DNA of 64,000 bases, from the NCBI RefSeq assembly GCF_007744675.1, contig NZ_CP036269.1:2061501-2125500 (forward strand), written 5' to 3'. Numbering within the stretch: position 1 is the first letter of the stretch; every line of letters begins with the position of its first letter. Positions 1 through 9,667 of the stretch are shown piece by piece. The DNA comes from Gimesia alba. Lineage in GTDB: Bacteria > Planctomycetota > Planctomycetia > Planctomycetales > Planctomycetaceae. The translations under genes and the position numbers were made by a program. The notes beneath the pieces are model-generated. The model ran no database searches, was not told where the DNA came from, and saw only the letters and a list, made by a program, of their open reading frames with translations.

Positions 1-1782
1 GCCTTCATTGCCCGTGCCTGGCAGAAAGCGGGGATCAATCCCGCTCCCGAAGCGGTCAAAGCGACGTTGATTCGCCGGCTTTCGCTCGATTTGACGGGAC
101 TGCCGCCGAGTGCAGATGAGATTGAAGCCTTCGTTAATAACACCGATCCGCGGGCCTATGAGAAACTGGTCGAGCGGCTGCTGGCATCGAAACATTATGG
201 CGAACGCTGGGCGCGTTTCTGGCTGGATCTGACGCGCTGGGCGGAGAGTCACGGCTATCAGCATGACCTGCCACGACCGTATGCGTGGCGGTATCGCGAT
301 TATGTGATTGAGAGTTTTAATGCAGACAAGCCCTTTGATCAGTTTATCAAGGAACAGCTCGCCGGCGATGAACTCAAGCCTTACGCGGACGAGCATGTGA
401 TTGCGACCGGTTTTTTGGCGTCGGCACGCATCAGCGGGAACCAGATGGATAAGGCGGCCCAGCGGAACGACGTGCTCGTTGATATTGTGAATGTGACCAG
501 CGGTGCGCTGCTGGGGCTGACGCTCGAATGTGCACAGTGCCACAATCATAAATTCGATCCCTTGACGCAGCGGGACTACTATCGTCTGCAGGGGTTTTTC
601 GTGAACGGTCAACTGGGCAACCTGTCTCTCAAAGGAGACGGCCTGCCGAATCCGACTGAAATGAAAACCTGGATGCCGAAAGGGACGTTTGATTTTTATC
701 AGCGCGAAGCGAAGAAACTGATCAATCGAAAACGATTTGCCCACACGAAGACGCCGCACACGTGGGGCTATTATTCTCCGCTGACAGGGCAAAAACAGAT
801 CGAGCGGCTACCGGTGGTGAACCGCGATCCGATTCCTTATTCGGCGGAACGATTAAAACAGACCAAGTCCGTCATTCTGATTCGCGGAGATGTGCATAAG
901 CCGGGACTGGAAGTGGGGAAAGGCTGGCCCGCCGTGCTCGGAGCGACGACCGTCGATTCGGAAACACTTTCGCGGACTGCGCTGGCGGACTGGCTGACCG
1001 ACCGCAAGAATCCTTTAGTGTCGCGGGTCTGGGTGAACCGGCTCTGGCAGTATCATTTTGGACGCGGCCTGGTTTCCACGCCCAGTGATTTTGGTGTGCA
1101 GGGAGAAAAACCGTCGCACCCGGAACTGTTGGACTGGCTGGCGACTGAACTGATGGAGCGGGGTTGGAGTACGAAACACATTCATCGGCAGATTGTATTG
1201 TCGTCGACGTATCGGCAGGCCCGTTCGTTCAACGAAGCGAATCTGAAACTCGATCCGGAAAACCGGTTGCTCTGGAGCTGGCCGCGACGCCGATTGGAAG
1301 CGGAAGCGATACGGGATTCGATTCTGTGTGCAACGGGCGAACTGAAACGCGAGCTGGGCGGGCCGAGCGTGCCTCAGGAACGTGAAGAAGCAAATTTGAG
1401 GCGGACGATTTATCTGTTTCAACGCCGGAGCGAGATGCCGTCGGTGATGGCGATGTTCGATGCGCCGGACAGTATTGCCAGCTGTTCGCGGCGGCAGGTT
1501 TCGACAGTAGCGCTGCAGCCGCTGTTTATGTTGAACAGTCAGTTTATGAACCGCCGGGCACAGGTGCTGGCGAAAAACATTGTTGCCGAAACAGGCGACG
1601 ATCACGGGCAGCAAGTGACACAGGCGTTTGTGCGTGTGCTGGGACGCCAACCGACGGCGCAGGAACAGAATCGGTCGCTGGCCTTTTTCCAATCAGACAG
1701 TTCTGCAGAGTCAGACGAACGCCGACTCTCGATGTTGTGCCATGCGTTACTGAATTTGAACGAGTTAATTTATATCCCTTAA
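1..1782 (+). CDS. DUF1549/DUF1553 (PSCyt2/PSD1) protein, 5' end outside window
   Basis: The frame is open from base 1, so the true start and any signal peptide or N-terminal cytochrome domain lie upstream. What is visible starts inside DUF1549 ([13 protein letters not shown], near residue 24) and contains a CxxCH motif (CAQCH, residues 177-181) followed by NHKFDP, as usual for this family. The C-terminal DUF1553 starts near residue 325 ([20 protein letters not shown]) and runs to the end. Unlike two paralogues in this window, no carbohydrate-binding-like insert separates the two domains. The DUF1501 gene follows 14 bases later, so the two are almost surely one operon. CxxCH suggests covalent heme in the periplasm, but the biochemical role of the family is not known to me. 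Family assignment is certain; function is open. Confidence 0.95.
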   Translation, partial: AFIARAWQKAGINPAPEAVKATLIRRLSLDLTGLPPSADEIEAFVNNTDPRAYEKLVERLLASKHYGERWARFWLDLTRWAESHGYQHDLPRPYAWRYRDYVIESFNADKPFDQFIKEQLAGDELKPYADEHVIATGFLASARISGNQMDKAAQRNDVLVDIVNVTSGALLGLTLECAQCHNHKFDPLTQRDYYRLQGFFVNGQLGNLSLKGDGLPNPTEMKTWMPKGTFDFYQREAKKLINRKRFAHTKTPHTWGYYSPLTGQKQIERLPVVNRDPIPYSAERLKQTKSVILIRGDVHKPGLEVGKGWPAVLGATTVDSETLSRTALADWLTDRKNPLVSRVWVNRLWQYHFGRGLVSTPSDFGVQGEKPSHPELLDWLATELMERGWSTKHIHRQIVLSSTYRQARSFNEANLKLDPENRLLWSWPRRRLEAEAIRDSILCATGELKRELGGPSVPQEREEANLRRTIYLFQRRSEMPSVMAMFDAPDSIASCSRRQVSTVALQPLFMLNSQFMNRRAQVLAKNIVAETGDDHGQQVTQAFVRVLGRQPTAQEQNRSLAFFQSDSSAESDERRLSMLCHALLNLNELIYIP

Positions 1783-1796
1783 TTTCGAGGGCGTTT

Positions 1797-3251
1797 ATGT
1801 TATTTGATCCAATGGCTATGAAATCTGGTTTTTCCACACCGCCACTCAGTCGCCGTGCGATGCTGGGGCAGAGCGTGCTTGGCTTTGGTGCGCTGGGGCT
1901 GGCCTCTTTGCTGGCGGAAGAGGGATTGCTGTATGCCGGAGATGGGACGCCGGCGGTAACCGGCAAGAGTCATTTTCCTGCGACCGCGAAGAGTGTGATC
2001 TTTCTGTTTATGTCAGGCGCACCAAGTCAGGTTGATACGTTCGATCCGAAACCACTGTTGACGAAGCTGGAAGGAGAGCCGGTACCTGCCAGTATTGCGG
2101 CGCGGGTGCCGAACATTCCGCGGGCGGGACTGGGATCGAAGTTGATGGCCTCGCCTTTCCAATTCAAGCAGTATGGCCAGAGTGGGATTCCGGTATCCAA
2201 TATGTTTCCCGAGACCGCAAAGCTGATCGATGAAATCTGTGTGATGCGTTCGGTGAATCACCGTGTGCCCGTGCATGGTCCGGGTGAATGTATCGCGCTG
2301 ACCGGTTCGGCAATCGGGGATCGGCCGAGTCTGGGAGCGTGGATGACGTATGGACTGGGAAGTGAGAGCCGCGATCTGCCTGGTTTTATTTCAATGTTAT
2401 CGAATAGCAGCGGTCCGGCTCCACAGACGCCGGGCTGGGGTAACGGGTTTTTACCGTCGCGGTATCAGGGCACGCTCGTGGATGGGAAACGCGGGATACC
2501 TTATACGAAGATGCCCGCCGGTTATTCACAGGGAAATCGGCGTGAGCAGCTGGACTTTATCAAGTGGATGAATCAGGAACATCTGGCCCAACTCGGGCAG
2601 GATTCAGAGCTGGAAGCGCGGATCGCATCTTATGAACTGGGCTTTCGACTGCAGACCTCGGCACCGGAAGTTTTTGATCTGGAAAGCGAATCGGCAGAGA
2701 CCGCAAAACTGTATGGATTGGATGACAAGCCGACGGCGGAATTTGGTAGACATTGTCTGATTGCCCGCCGGCTGGTGGAGCGGGGCGTGCGAGTCGTTCA
2801 ACTGCGCAATGGCGGCTGGGATGCGCATGGGGCGATCAAAGCCAATCATACCAGGCGGGCGAAGGCCACGGATCGACCGGTGGCGGCGCTGCTACAGGAT
2901 TTGAAACAGCGAGGGTTGCTGGAAGAGACGCTGGTGATCTGGGGGGGCGAATTCGGACGCACGCCAACCACGGAAGGGAACGCCTCGGGGGATAAGCGCG
3001 GCCGCGATCATCTGCCAACGACGTATTGCATGTGGATGGCTGGCGGCGGCGTGAAAGGGGGACAGATCATCGGTCAGACGGATGACCTGGGATATACGCC
3101 AGTGGAACGGCCGGTCTCACCTGCGGACTTGCATGCCACGTTATTGCATGCATTGGGACTTGATCAGCACAAACTGTTTTACATGCATAATAATCGGAAA
3201 GAGATTGCCACGGTGCTGGGAGGGGAAGTGATTGGTGAGGTGTTTGGGTGA
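1797..3251 (+). CDS. DUF1501 protein, Tat-exported
   Basis: This is a DUF1501 protein of about 484 residues, a family with an alkaline-phosphatase/sulfatase-like fold. I chose ATG 1797 because a GAGGG ribosome-binding site sits 5 bases upstream; an earlier in-frame ATG at 1737 lies inside the previous gene, and 1812 is possible. The N terminus carries a twin-arginine motif ([14 protein letters not shown]) and a hydrophobic stretch, so it is exported folded. Family landmarks are [17 protein letters not shown] near the N terminus, GGWDAHG in the middle and GEFGRTP followed by GRDH toward the C terminus. It forms a conserved two-gene unit with the upstream DUF1549/DUF1553 gene; four such units occur in this window. 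A joint role at the cell surface or periplasm is inference. Confidence 0.95.
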   Translation: MLFDPMAMKSGFSTPPLSRRAMLGQSVLGFGALGLASLLAEEGLLYAGDGTPAVTGKSHFPATAKSVIFLFMSGAPSQVDTFDPKPLLTKLEGEPVPASIAARVPNIPRAGLGSKLMASPFQFKQYGQSGIPVSNMFPETAKLIDEICVMRSVNHRVPVHGPGECIALTGSAIGDRPSLGAWMTYGLGSESRDLPGFISMLSNSSGPAPQTPGWGNGFLPSRYQGTLVDGKRGIPYTKMPAGYSQGNRREQLDFIKWMNQEHLAQLGQDSELEARIASYELGFRLQTSAPEVFDLESESAETAKLYGLDDKPTAEFGRHCLIARRLVERGVRVVQLRNGGWDAHGAIKANHTRRAKATDRPVAALLQDLKQRGLLEETLVIWGGEFGRTPTTEGNASGDKRGRDHLPTTYCMWMAGGGVKGGQIIGQTDDLGYTPVERPVSPADLHATLLHALGLDQHKLFYMHNNRKEIATVLGGEVIGEVFG

Positions 3252-3275
3252 CAGCTGCCTGAGGCCAAATATCAG

Positions 3276-3298
3276 CACTGTTGGGCAAGCCAACAGTG
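3276..3298. repeat. Dispersed palindrome, family A, copy 1
   Basis: Arms CACTGTTGG and CCAACAGTG (9 bp, perfect) flank a 5-base loop. It lies 24 bases after the DUF1501 stop codon and could act as a transcript-end hairpin, but no T-run follows. The same unit occurs at 4943-4965, 6629-6651, 11102-11124 and 12831-12853. Confidence 0.9.
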
Positions 3299-3348
3299 CC
3301 ACCCCGGAACGCGAAAAATGCGATTTTATAGCTGGTATTTATCAAAAT

Positions 3349-3410
3349 GTGAGCGGCATGGCGCTAGCCACCGGTATCGAAACACAAACCAGCGCACCTA
3401 CCGGCGGCTA
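3349..3410. repeat. Left half of dispersed repeat family B, split by IS630
   Basis: This is the left part of a long inverted repeat whose ends read GTGAGCGG and CCGCTCAC, with inner GGCGCTAGCC and GGCTAGCGCC. The rest lies at 4905-4922, beyond the insertion sequence. An uninterrupted, nearly identical copy is at 6703-6779. Confidence 0.9.
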
Positions 3411-4904
3411 GTAACTCCGCTCTTAAGTTCGTTCCTACCAGAAAGTTTTTTTACGTTGTTTCCCTGTTTTTTGTAGACCACCAGATTGCTGGTGACAAAA
3501 ATGCTCTTCCGAGGTTTGATGAGGAATCTCACCTCGCCCATCAGAACCAGGGAAGAGCAATGTCAGGCAAGGCTGCCCATATTGAATTGACGTCGAGTAT
3601 GCATCAGATTTTATCGCAACTGGCTGCGAGTCGGAATGCCAGCCGGGCAATTATTGTGCGAGCCCGGATTATTTTACTCGCATTCAACAAGCTTGATAAT
3701 CAGACCATCTCAGACACTGTCGAACGCTGCCCTAAAACGGTCGGACTTTGGCGGCGTCGCTGGCGGGACTCCTATCAGGCACTCCTGCAGATGCAGTTCA
3801 ATCTCAACCAGAGTGCCTTCCAACGGGCGATCATTGATACCCTCAGCGACGCGCCCCGTAGCGGATCGCCAGGACGTTTTACTGACGAACAGATTACGGG
3901 ACTGATTTCACTGGCCTGTGAGAAGCCCCAGAACAGCGGGCGACCAGTGACCTCCTGGACGGGAGCCGAACTGGCCGACGAAGCACAACGGCGTCAACTG
4001 GTCGATTCGATTTCCGCCAGCCATGTGAATCGGATCTTGCGTGAAGTGAATCTGAAGCCTCATCGCAGCCGCTACTGGTGCAATACCACCGAGAAAGATC
4101 CTGAGCTGTTTCAGCGGCAGGTAGAAACGGTCTGCCGAACTTACCATGAGGCGCCACAGTTGTATGACCAGCGAAGAACTCACACGGTCTGCATTGATGA
4201 AATGACCAGCCTGCAGGCCAACGAACGGCGGGCTGAGACAAAACCGCCACGTCCCGGACAATCGGCCAGGGAAGAGTTTCAGTATACCCGTCATGGCGCT
4301 GTGTGCGTGACAGCCAACTGGCATGTGGTACAAGGACAACTCTTGGCCACGACGATTACCGAAACGCGCGACAACCACGATTTCGCCCGTCACATCGCGC
4401 AGACGATCGCCACTGATCCACAGGCAGGCTGGGTGTTCGTTGTCGACAATTTAAACACGCACTGCGGCGCGCCACTCGTCGAATTGGTAGCGCAGCAACT
4501 GGGAATCAATCCGGCCCATCTGGGAAAAGTAAAACGGCAGGGTGTGTTGAAAACAATGACCAGTCGGCGTGCGTTCCTGACCAATCCAGCGCATCGCATC
4601 CGCTTTATTTATCTGCCCAAGCACAGTTCCTGGTTGAACCAGATCGAAATCGTATTCGGCATCATTAAACGTCGGGCACTGCGTCGAGGCAGCTTCACCT
4701 CCAAACAGGACCTGATCGAAAAACTGCAGAACTTCATTGAATACTTCAACCAGCACATGGCCCGTCCTATGCGTTGGACCTACACCGGACACCGCACAAA
4801 GCAGCAGCAGATCGAACGCCCACGCACCTGGAGAGAACTCCGGAAAACCAGGAAACAATGGCAACAATTCGCCGTGGTGGGAAACTATTTGTAAGCGGAG
4901 TTAC
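3411..4904 (+). mobile_element. IS630-family insertion sequence with TA target duplication
   Basis: The element is 1494 bp. Its ends are inverted repeats: the left end reads GTAACTCCGCTCTTAAG and the reverse complement of the right end reads GTAACTCCGCTTACAAA, so the outer 11 bases match exactly. It is flanked on both sides by TA (3409-3410 and 4905-4906), the target duplication expected of IS630/Tc1/mariner elements. The empty site is known from sequence: removing the element and one TA restores the repeat found intact at 6703-6779 (..GGCGGCTAGCGCCG..). The single gene inside is an intact DDE transposase. Confidence 0.95.
3560..4894 (+). CDS. IS630-family DDE transposase
   Basis: This 444-residue protein has an N-terminal helix-turn-helix region (residues about 10-80; RCPKTVGLWRRRWRD) and a C-terminal DDE_3/RNase-H-like catalytic domain. 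The likely catalytic triad is D213 (CIDEMTS), D296 (VFVVDNLNTH) and E363 in HSSWLNQIEIVFGIIKRR, the signature of IS630 transposases. The ATG at 3560 is preceded by GGGAAGAGCA, a reasonable ribosome-binding site. It is full length with no frameshift and lies within perfect terminal repeats, so the element may still be active. It catalyses cut-and-paste transposition into TA. Confidence 0.96.
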   Translation: MSGKAAHIELTSSMHQILSQLAASRNASRAIIVRARIILLAFNKLDNQTISDTVERCPKTVGLWRRRWRDSYQALLQMQFNLNQSAFQRAIIDTLSDAPRSGSPGRFTDEQITGLISLACEKPQNSGRPVTSWTGAELADEAQRRQLVDSISASHVNRILREVNLKPHRSRYWCNTTEKDPELFQRQVETVCRTYHEAPQLYDQRRTHTVCIDEMTSLQANERRAETKPPRPGQSAREEFQYTRHGAVCVTANWHVVQGQLLATTITETRDNHDFARHIAQTIATDPQAGWVFVVDNLNTHCGAPLVELVAQQLGINPAHLGKVKRQGVLKTMTSRRAFLTNPAHRIRFIYLPKHSSWLNQIEIVFGIIKRRALRRGSFTSKQDLIEKLQNFIEYFNQHMARPMRWTYTGHRTKQQQIERPRTWRELRKTRKQWQQFAVVGNYL

Positions 4905-4942
4905 TAGCGCCGAGCCGCTCACAGTGGGTACGCTTTCACAAG

Positions 4943-4965
4943 CACTGTTGGGCAAGCCAACAGTG
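4943..4965. repeat. Dispersed palindrome, family A, copy 2
   Basis: The arms CACTGTTGG and CCAACAGTG are perfect. The copy lies 39 bases after the right end of IS630 and 20 bases after the split family-B repeat, so A and B units are neighbours here as they are at 3276-3410 and 6629-6779. Confidence 0.88.
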
Positions 4966-5065
4966 GCACACGCCGCTTTTGAAATAAAAAAATGACACGT
5001 AGTTATCAGGAGTATCAATTTCGTTCAGGGATTATTGTTTGTTTTAGATTAGTGAAGGATAAGTC

Positions 5066-6034
5066 ATGCGTTCTTTTAGAAGAGGTCGAAAGGGTTTTAC
5101 TCTGATCGAATTGCTGGTGGTGATTGCCATTATTGCGATTCTGATTGCGTTATTATTGCCGGCTGTTCAACAAGCACGGGAAGCGGCTCGTCGCAGTACC
5201 TGTAAAAATCAACTGAAACAGATCGGTCTGGCGTTGCATAATTATCACGAAACACATCGTATTTTTCCTCAGGGGGGATTTGGCCAGTCGATCGGTTCAG
5301 GAACTTCTGCCAGTACGGCGAATAATGTGAGTATGAGTTTTCTGGTGATGATCCTGCCGTTTGTTGATCAGGCGCCGATGTATGAATCATTTAATTTGAA
5401 TCGGGGATATTCCTATTCCGCAAATCGACAGGTCTGCCTGAATGTGCCCCCTGTTTATCTTTGTCCCAGTTCCAATAAAACACATTCAACTCATACCAGC
5501 GAAGTCGTGGGGTCTGCGCCGATGTATGCTTCGCATTATGTCGGCAACATGGGGCCAGTCGGAACGAATGCCACGACTTCAGCGCCTTATCAGCTGGAGT
5601 GTGAAAATCCGTCGTCCGGGACTTCAGTGCCGAATTGCCGCAGCGGGAATGATGTTTCCAATATGGGCGTGCTGGGAGGTCCTCGATCGAATGTACGATT
5701 GCGGGATATTCTGGACGGAAGCTCGAATACAATTATGGTCGGTGAAATGTCGGGGCACAAATATCTGACCGAAGCCATCGCACCGCGAGGCTGGAATCGG
5801 GGTTGTCATAATGATTCGTGCGGCAGCAGTAAAAATGTCAAATTCGGGATCAACGTACACGGTTTTGTCTCTGGCGAGTTCAACAATATGAGCTTTGGCA
5901 GTGTTCATGAAGGGGGCTGTCATCTGCTGATGGGCGATGGCAGCGTGCATTTTGCCTCTGAAAATATTGACATGAATGTGTACCTCGCGACCGCCAGCCG
6001 CGAAGGGGGCGAAACGAATACGCTGGAATTCTAA
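5066..6034 (+). CDS. DUF1559 protein with type IV pilin-like N terminus
   Basis: This 322-residue protein belongs to the DUF1559 (SBP_bac_10) family that is greatly expanded in planctomycetes. Its N terminus has the prepilin cleavage and methylation motif ([20 protein letters not shown]) with a hydrophobic helix, then the family block [23 protein letters not shown] cut here as [14 protein letters not shown]. The C terminus carries the H-x9-DG motif ([12 protein letters not shown]). The ATG at 5066 is preceded by AAGGATAAGTC, a good ribosome-binding site. It is likely inserted in the inner membrane or assembled in a pseudopilus-like structure after processing by a prepilin peptidase; substrate and role are unknown. 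A strong terminator follows at 6050, so the lipoprotein gene downstream needs its own promoter or readthrough. Confidence 0.95.
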   Translation: MRSFRRGRKGFTLIELLVVIAIIAILIALLLPAVQQAREAARRSTCKNQLKQIGLALHNYHETHRIFPQGGFGQSIGSGTSASTANNVSMSFLVMILPFVDQAPMYESFNLNRGYSYSANRQVCLNVPPVYLCPSSNKTHSTHTSEVVGSAPMYASHYVGNMGPVGTNATTSAPYQLECENPSSGTSVPNCRSGNDVSNMGVLGGPRSNVRLRDILDGSSNTIMVGEMSGHKYLTEAIAPRGWNRGCHNDSCGSSKNVKFGINVHGFVSGEFNNMSFGSVHEGGCHLLMGDGSVHFASENIDMNVYLATASREGGETNTLEF

Positions 6035-6049
6035 TTGACCACTAAACTG

Positions 6050-6084
6050 ACATCTCCCGTGAACGTTTGCGGGAGATGTTTTTT
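6050..6084 (+). terminator. Rho-independent terminator after DUF1559 gene
   Basis: Perfect 10-bp arms ACATCTCCCG (6050-6059) and CGGGAGATGT (6070-6079) with a 10-base loop are followed by a run of six T. It begins 15 bases after the stop codon. Confidence 0.93.
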
Positions 6085-6113
6085 GATCTCTTTCTCAATA
6101 GATCGTTTGTCGG

Positions 6114-6563
6114 ATGGGGAATATGAACAGTCTGAAGCGTTACATGGTTGTATTCAGCGGGATTGGTTGTCTGTTGCTGGCAGGTTGTAGTGCAGGGAGC
6201 AGCGATGTCACGTTATATGATGTTTCCGGCACCGTGAGTTATAACGGGAAACCAGTTCCCTTTGGCTCGGTCCTGTTTATTGCCGACGCCGATGAAGGCA
6301 ACGCGGGGCCACAGGGAGTCGCGGAGATTAATGACGGCAAATTTAACACGGCAGAGGCAGGCCGCGGTGTGGTCGGCGGCGCGTACAAGGTGATTATTAA
6401 GGGACGCAGTGTGCGTGCTTCTGCTGAAGATGATGAAGGCCAGGGAGCCGAGCCGTTGTTTGCCGATTATCAGACGGCGGTGGTTTTTCCGGAAGAGAAC
6501 ACAGAGCAGAAATTCGAAGTTCCGGAACGGCAATCAAAGCCCGGTGTAATATTGGAAGAGTAG
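6114..6563 (+). CDS. Small secreted lipoprotein, carboxypeptidase-regulatory-like fold
   Basis: This protein of 146-149 residues starts with a lipoprotein signal: hydrophobic stretch then lipobox LLAGC (Cys25 counting from ATG 6114). An in-frame ATG at 6123 is equally likely and has GGGGA just upstream. The body (YDVSGTVSYNGKPVPFGSV) matches the short beta-sandwich lipoproteins that commonly follow DUF1559 genes in planctomycetes, resembling the transthyretin/carboxypeptidase regulatory-like domain (GxVxxxGKPV). Its role is unknown; pairing with DUF1559 proteins suggests a shared surface structure. No enzyme motif is visible. Confidence 0.85.
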   Translation: MGNMNSLKRYMVVFSGIGCLLLAGCSAGSSDVTLYDVSGTVSYNGKPVPFGSVLFIADADEGNAGPQGVAEINDGKFNTAEAGRGVVGGAYKVIIKGRSVRASAEDDEGQGAEPLFADYQTAVVFPEENTEQKFEVPERQSKPGVILEE

Positions 6564-6628
6564 AAGCACCAGTATGATTTTGAGCTTTTTTAGTGAATAA
6601 AACTGGTGTGAAGGAGTGATTTCTCAAA

Positions 6629-6651
6629 CACTGTTGGGCAAGCCAACAGTG
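6629..6651. repeat. Dispersed palindrome, family A, copy 3
   Basis: The arms CACTGTTGG and CCAACAGTG are perfect. The copy is followed by the same ~75-base spacer (CCACCC(C/T)GGAA(C/T)GCGAAAA...) seen after copy 1, leading into a family-B unit. Confidence 0.88.
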
Positions 6652-6702
6652 CCACCCTGGAATGCGAAAAATATGATTTTATAGCTGGTATATAATGAAA
6701 AA

Positions 6703-6779
6703 TGAGCGGAATGGCGCTAGCCACCGGTATCGAAACACAAGCCAGCGCACCTACCGGCGGCTAGCGCCGACCCGCTCAC
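6703..6779. repeat. Dispersed repeat family B, intact copy
   Basis: This is an inverted repeat with outer arms TGAGCGG / CCGCTCA and inner arms GGCGCTAGCC / GGCTAGCGCC around CACCGGTATCGAAACACAAG. It is the uninterrupted counterpart of the copy split by IS630 and so defines the empty insertion site. It lies downstream of the aldehyde dehydrogenase gene on the other strand. Confidence 0.9.
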
Positions 6780-6810
6780 AGTTGCAACGCCTATCGTTTG
6801 GGGAGAATGA

Positions 6811-8349
6811 TTACAGATCGAACTTGATGCCCTGCGCGAGGGGCAACTCCGTTGAATAGTTGATCGTATTCGTCGTGCGGCGCATGTAGGCTTTCCAGGC
6901 GTCGGAGCCGGATTCGCGGCCGCCGCCGGTCTCTTTTTCGCCGCCGAATGCGCCGCCGATTTCTGCACCGCTGGGGCCGACGTTGATATTCGCAATACCA
7001 CAGTCAGAACCGGCGGGAGAGAGGAACTGTTCTGCCTGCCGAATGTCATTGGTCATGATCGCAGAGGAAAGGCCCTGCGGGACGGCGTTGTGCATCTCGA
7101 TCGCTTCATCGAGCGTTCGATACCGCATGACGTACAGAATGGGGGCGAAGGTTTCCTGCTGGACGATGTCGGTCTGCCCGGGCATTTCGACAATCGCGGG
7201 ATGCACGTAGCAGCCGTCTGCATATTCTGTTTCATCGATTTGATGTCCGAAATGGACGATGCCACCTTGTTCTTTGGCGGTTTTCAATGCGTGCTGCATG
7301 GTATCGAGTGCGCGTTGATCGACAAGCGGTCCAACGAGTGTACCGGGTTCAAGCGGGTTGCCGATAGGCAATCGCTGGTAGGCGTTTTTCAACGCCGTCA
7401 GTAGTTGATCGGCAATGCTTTCATGCACGATCAGACGCCGCAGACTGGTGCAGCGCTGACCGCAGGTCCCGACGGCAGAAAACAGAGCCGAGCGGACTGT
7501 CATTTCGAGGTCCGCCGATTCGGTGACGATCATCGCGTTGTTGCCACCCAGTTCGAGCAGGCTGCGTCCAAGACGCTTGGCAACGGTCGTAGCGACCGCC
7601 CGACCCATGGGAATCGAACCAGTGGCTGAAATCAGCGGGACATCATGGTGTTCGGCGAGGGCGTTGCCGATCGTGGCATCGCCGATGATCAGATTCGAAA
7701 GACCGTCGGGGGCTTCCGGGAAATTTTGTGCAACCTGGTTCACAATCTGTTGGCAGGCAATCGCACAGAGGGGCGTTTTTTCGGATGGTTTCCAGATGAC
7801 GGTATCGCCACAGACAAACGCCAGCATGGCGTTCCAGGCCCAGACGGCGACAGGGAAGTTGAAGGCACTGATCACGCCGATGGGGCCGAGGGGATGCCAT
7901 TGCTCCATTAAGCGGTGTCCCGGTCGTTCGCTGGCGATCGTTTTTCCATAAAGCTGACGGCTTAAACCGACTGCGAAGTCGCAGATGTCGATCATCTCCT
8001 GGACTTCGCCGAGTGCTTCCTGGGTGATCTTGCCGGCTTCCCAGCTGACGATGGTCGCTAGATCGGCTTTGTGTTCCCGCAAAGCTTCGCCGAGCAGACG
8101 GACGAATTCTCCGCGACGGGGTGCGGGAACTTCGCGCCACTTCAGAAAGGCACTCTGTGCGGTATCGACCACCAGACCGACATCGCCGAGTGTGGCTTCG
8201 TTGAACGTGGCCAGCGTTGAGCCGTCGATGGGGGACTTACCTGATAGCAGTTCGCCTGCGCCGGTTTGCCATTTCGTTCCGACAGCGACCGCCGCGGGTT
8301 GATCCGCCACGCCGATACGTTGTAATGCTTCATGGATGGAATGAGTCAT
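6811..8349 (-). CDS. Aldehyde dehydrogenase, ALDH7-like (aminoadipate semialdehyde dehydrogenase)
   Basis: This 512-residue NAD-dependent aldehyde dehydrogenase has catalytic Cys300 (GTCGQRCTSLRR), general base Glu266 (LLELGGNN) and the FNFP asparagine near residue 164. The ELGGNNA and GQRCT(S/T)xRRL(I/F)(V/I)HES blocks are those of the ALDH7/antiquitin group, which oxidises alpha-aminoadipate semialdehyde to aminoadipate in lysine degradation. The ATG at 8349 follows AAGGGAAC. It lies 26 bases downstream of a saccharopine/lysine-dehydrogenase-family gene that would supply that semialdehyde, which strengthens the assignment. Cytosolic. The family is certain; the exact substrate is inferred from similarity and neighbourhood. 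Confidence 0.9.
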   Translation of the reverse strand: MTHSIHEALQRIGVADQPAAVAVGTKWQTGAGELLSGKSPIDGSTLATFNEATLGDVGLVVDTAQSAFLKWREVPAPRRGEFVRLLGEALREHKADLATIVSWEAGKITQEALGEVQEMIDICDFAVGLSRQLYGKTIASERPGHRLMEQWHPLGPIGVISAFNFPVAVWAWNAMLAFVCGDTVIWKPSEKTPLCAIACQQIVNQVAQNFPEAPDGLSNLIIGDATIGNALAEHHDVPLISATGSIPMGRAVATTVAKRLGRSLLELGGNNAMIVTESADLEMTVRSALFSAVGTCGQRCTSLRRLIVHESIADQLLTALKNAYQRLPIGNPLEPGTLVGPLVDQRALDTMQHALKTAKEQGGIVHFGHQIDETEYADGCYVHPAIVEMPGQTDIVQQETFAPILYVMRYRTLDEAIEMHNAVPQGLSSAIMTNDIRQAEQFLSPAGSDCGIANINVGPSGAEIGGAFGGEKETGGGRESGSDAWKAYMRRTTNTINYSTELPLAQGIKFDL

Positions 8350-8375
8350 CGTTTTGTTCCCTTGATGAATGTTGA

Positions 8376-9482
8376 TTAATCCAGGGCAAAGGTTTCTGTT
8401 TCATAATAACAGCCGAAACGGTTGTTGATAAATTGTTCGAAGGGAATCTCTTCCTGTCGGATCAGGCCGGTGCCTTTGATCTGATTTTGTTGCACCAGAT
8501 CGACGACGGCACAGATGCCTGCGCCGGTGGTGAGCTGAATGCCACTCCAGACTTCGCCGTTGATTTCCTGTGCGTATAGTTTGCGCAAGTCGCTTTTTTC
8601 GACGAACTGTCCGTTGCGATTTCCCCGCACCGTGCAGAACACAATCACGACATCCTGAAAGGTGACGGGAATCGAGTGTTCCATGATATCTTTGAGCAAT
8701 TCGCGACGCTCACTGAGCCGCAGGTCTCGCAACAAGAATTTCATTAGCTGGTGGTGACCGGGATAACGGATGGTTTTGTAATTCAATTCGCGAACATGAC
8801 CGTCCATCGTTTCGCAGAGCGTTCCGAGTCCTCCCGATGTGTTGAAGGCTTCATAGACGTTGCCGTCGAGGGTGAACTGTTCCAGGCCTTCCAGAGGCAG
8901 ATGATTTTTGATTTTATGTCCGTGAATCACTTCACAGGGATTACAATATTCATTGATCAGTCCGTCGGTGGACCAGGTCAGATTGTAGCCGAGCGCGTTC
9001 GTTGGATGTTGCGGCAGCGCGCCGACGCGCATCCGGACGGTATCAATTTCGTCAAACCATTTCATGACATGATTGGTGACGATGGTCACAAAACCGGGGG
9101 CGAGTCCGCACTGGGGCACAAAGACCTGACCGGGGCTGGCGTCGTCGGCGATCTCTTTGACCGCGGCGGTGGTCTGTCGGTCTTCGGTGAGATCGAAGTA
9201 ATTGATACCCGCTTCCTGTGCGGCGCGGGCGACTCCCGGATTCTCGCGAAAGCTGAGCGCAGAGATCACGGCGGTGCAGCCTTGCATCAGGTGAACCAGT
9301 TCGGCGTGCGAGTCGGCATTCAGCACGCGTGTTTCTGCGGTGGGAATGCGTTGTTGTATTCGTTCGAGGGCAGCGGGAACACGGTCGGCGATTCGCAGTT
9401 GATAATCGCCTGACCTGGTGAGCAGCGAGGCGATCATCCGTCCGATTTTTCCCGCACCGATTAATAAGATCGTTTGAGACAT
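8376..9482 (-). CDS. Saccharopine dehydrogenase family, probable L-lysine 6-dehydrogenase
   Basis: This 368-residue protein begins with a Rossmann motif (LLIGAGKIGRMIASLL, residues 5-20) and continues with the saccharopine-dehydrogenase catalytic region (PQCGLAPGFV near 125; NTSGGLGTLCETM near 215; KTIRYPGH near 237). This layout and length match bacterial NAD-dependent L-lysine 6-dehydrogenases, which deaminate lysine to the aminoadipate semialdehyde / piperideine carboxylate pair. A saccharopine reductase or carboxynorspermidine synthase are the alternatives within the same superfamily. The ATG at 9482 has GGAGAACC upstream. The next gene in the operon is an ALDH7-like dehydrogenase that would take the product to aminoadipate. 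Cytosolic. Confidence 0.85.
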   Translation of the reverse strand: MSQTILLIGAGKIGRMIASLLTRSGDYQLRIADRVPAALERIQQRIPTAETRVLNADSHAELVHLMQGCTAVISALSFRENPGVARAAQEAGINYFDLTEDRQTTAAVKEIADDASPGQVFVPQCGLAPGFVTIVTNHVMKWFDEIDTVRMRVGALPQHPTNALGYNLTWSTDGLINEYCNPCEVIHGHKIKNHLPLEGLEQFTLDGNVYEAFNTSGGLGTLCETMDGHVRELNYKTIRYPGHHQLMKFLLRDLRLSERRELLKDIMEHSIPVTFQDVVIVFCTVRGNRNGQFVEKSDLRKLYAQEINGEVWSGIQLTTGAGICAVVDLVQQNQIKGTGLIRQEEIPFEQFINNRFGCYYETETFALD

Positions 9483-9667
9483 GGCAGGTTCTCCAGACAG
9501 GGATGAAAGATGTGATATGATAGAGGGAACCTCTACACAATTATATACGCCGAAAACTGCTTTTCTGATTGAGTTTCTGTTTTGGCGTGATTTCGCGTAT
9601 TAATGGAAGAGTGGCGTCTTGACTTTCAAACGGGCCACGAAACAATAGGGTTATAAGGAGATAAATT

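Noticed and set aside
1015..1692. Minus-strand frame of 225 codons opposite the first DUF1553 domain
   Set aside because: It overlaps a conserved family domain and has no features of its own.
6811..8349. 2-oxoglutarate semialdehyde dehydrogenase serving the hydroxyproline operon
   Set aside because: Its sequence blocks are ALDH7-like and it is co-transcribed with a lysine-dehydrogenase-type gene, so aminoadipate semialdehyde is the better substrate.
8751..9413. Plus-strand frame of 220 codons opposite the lysine dehydrogenase
   Set aside because: It is an antisense shadow caused by codon bias of the real gene.
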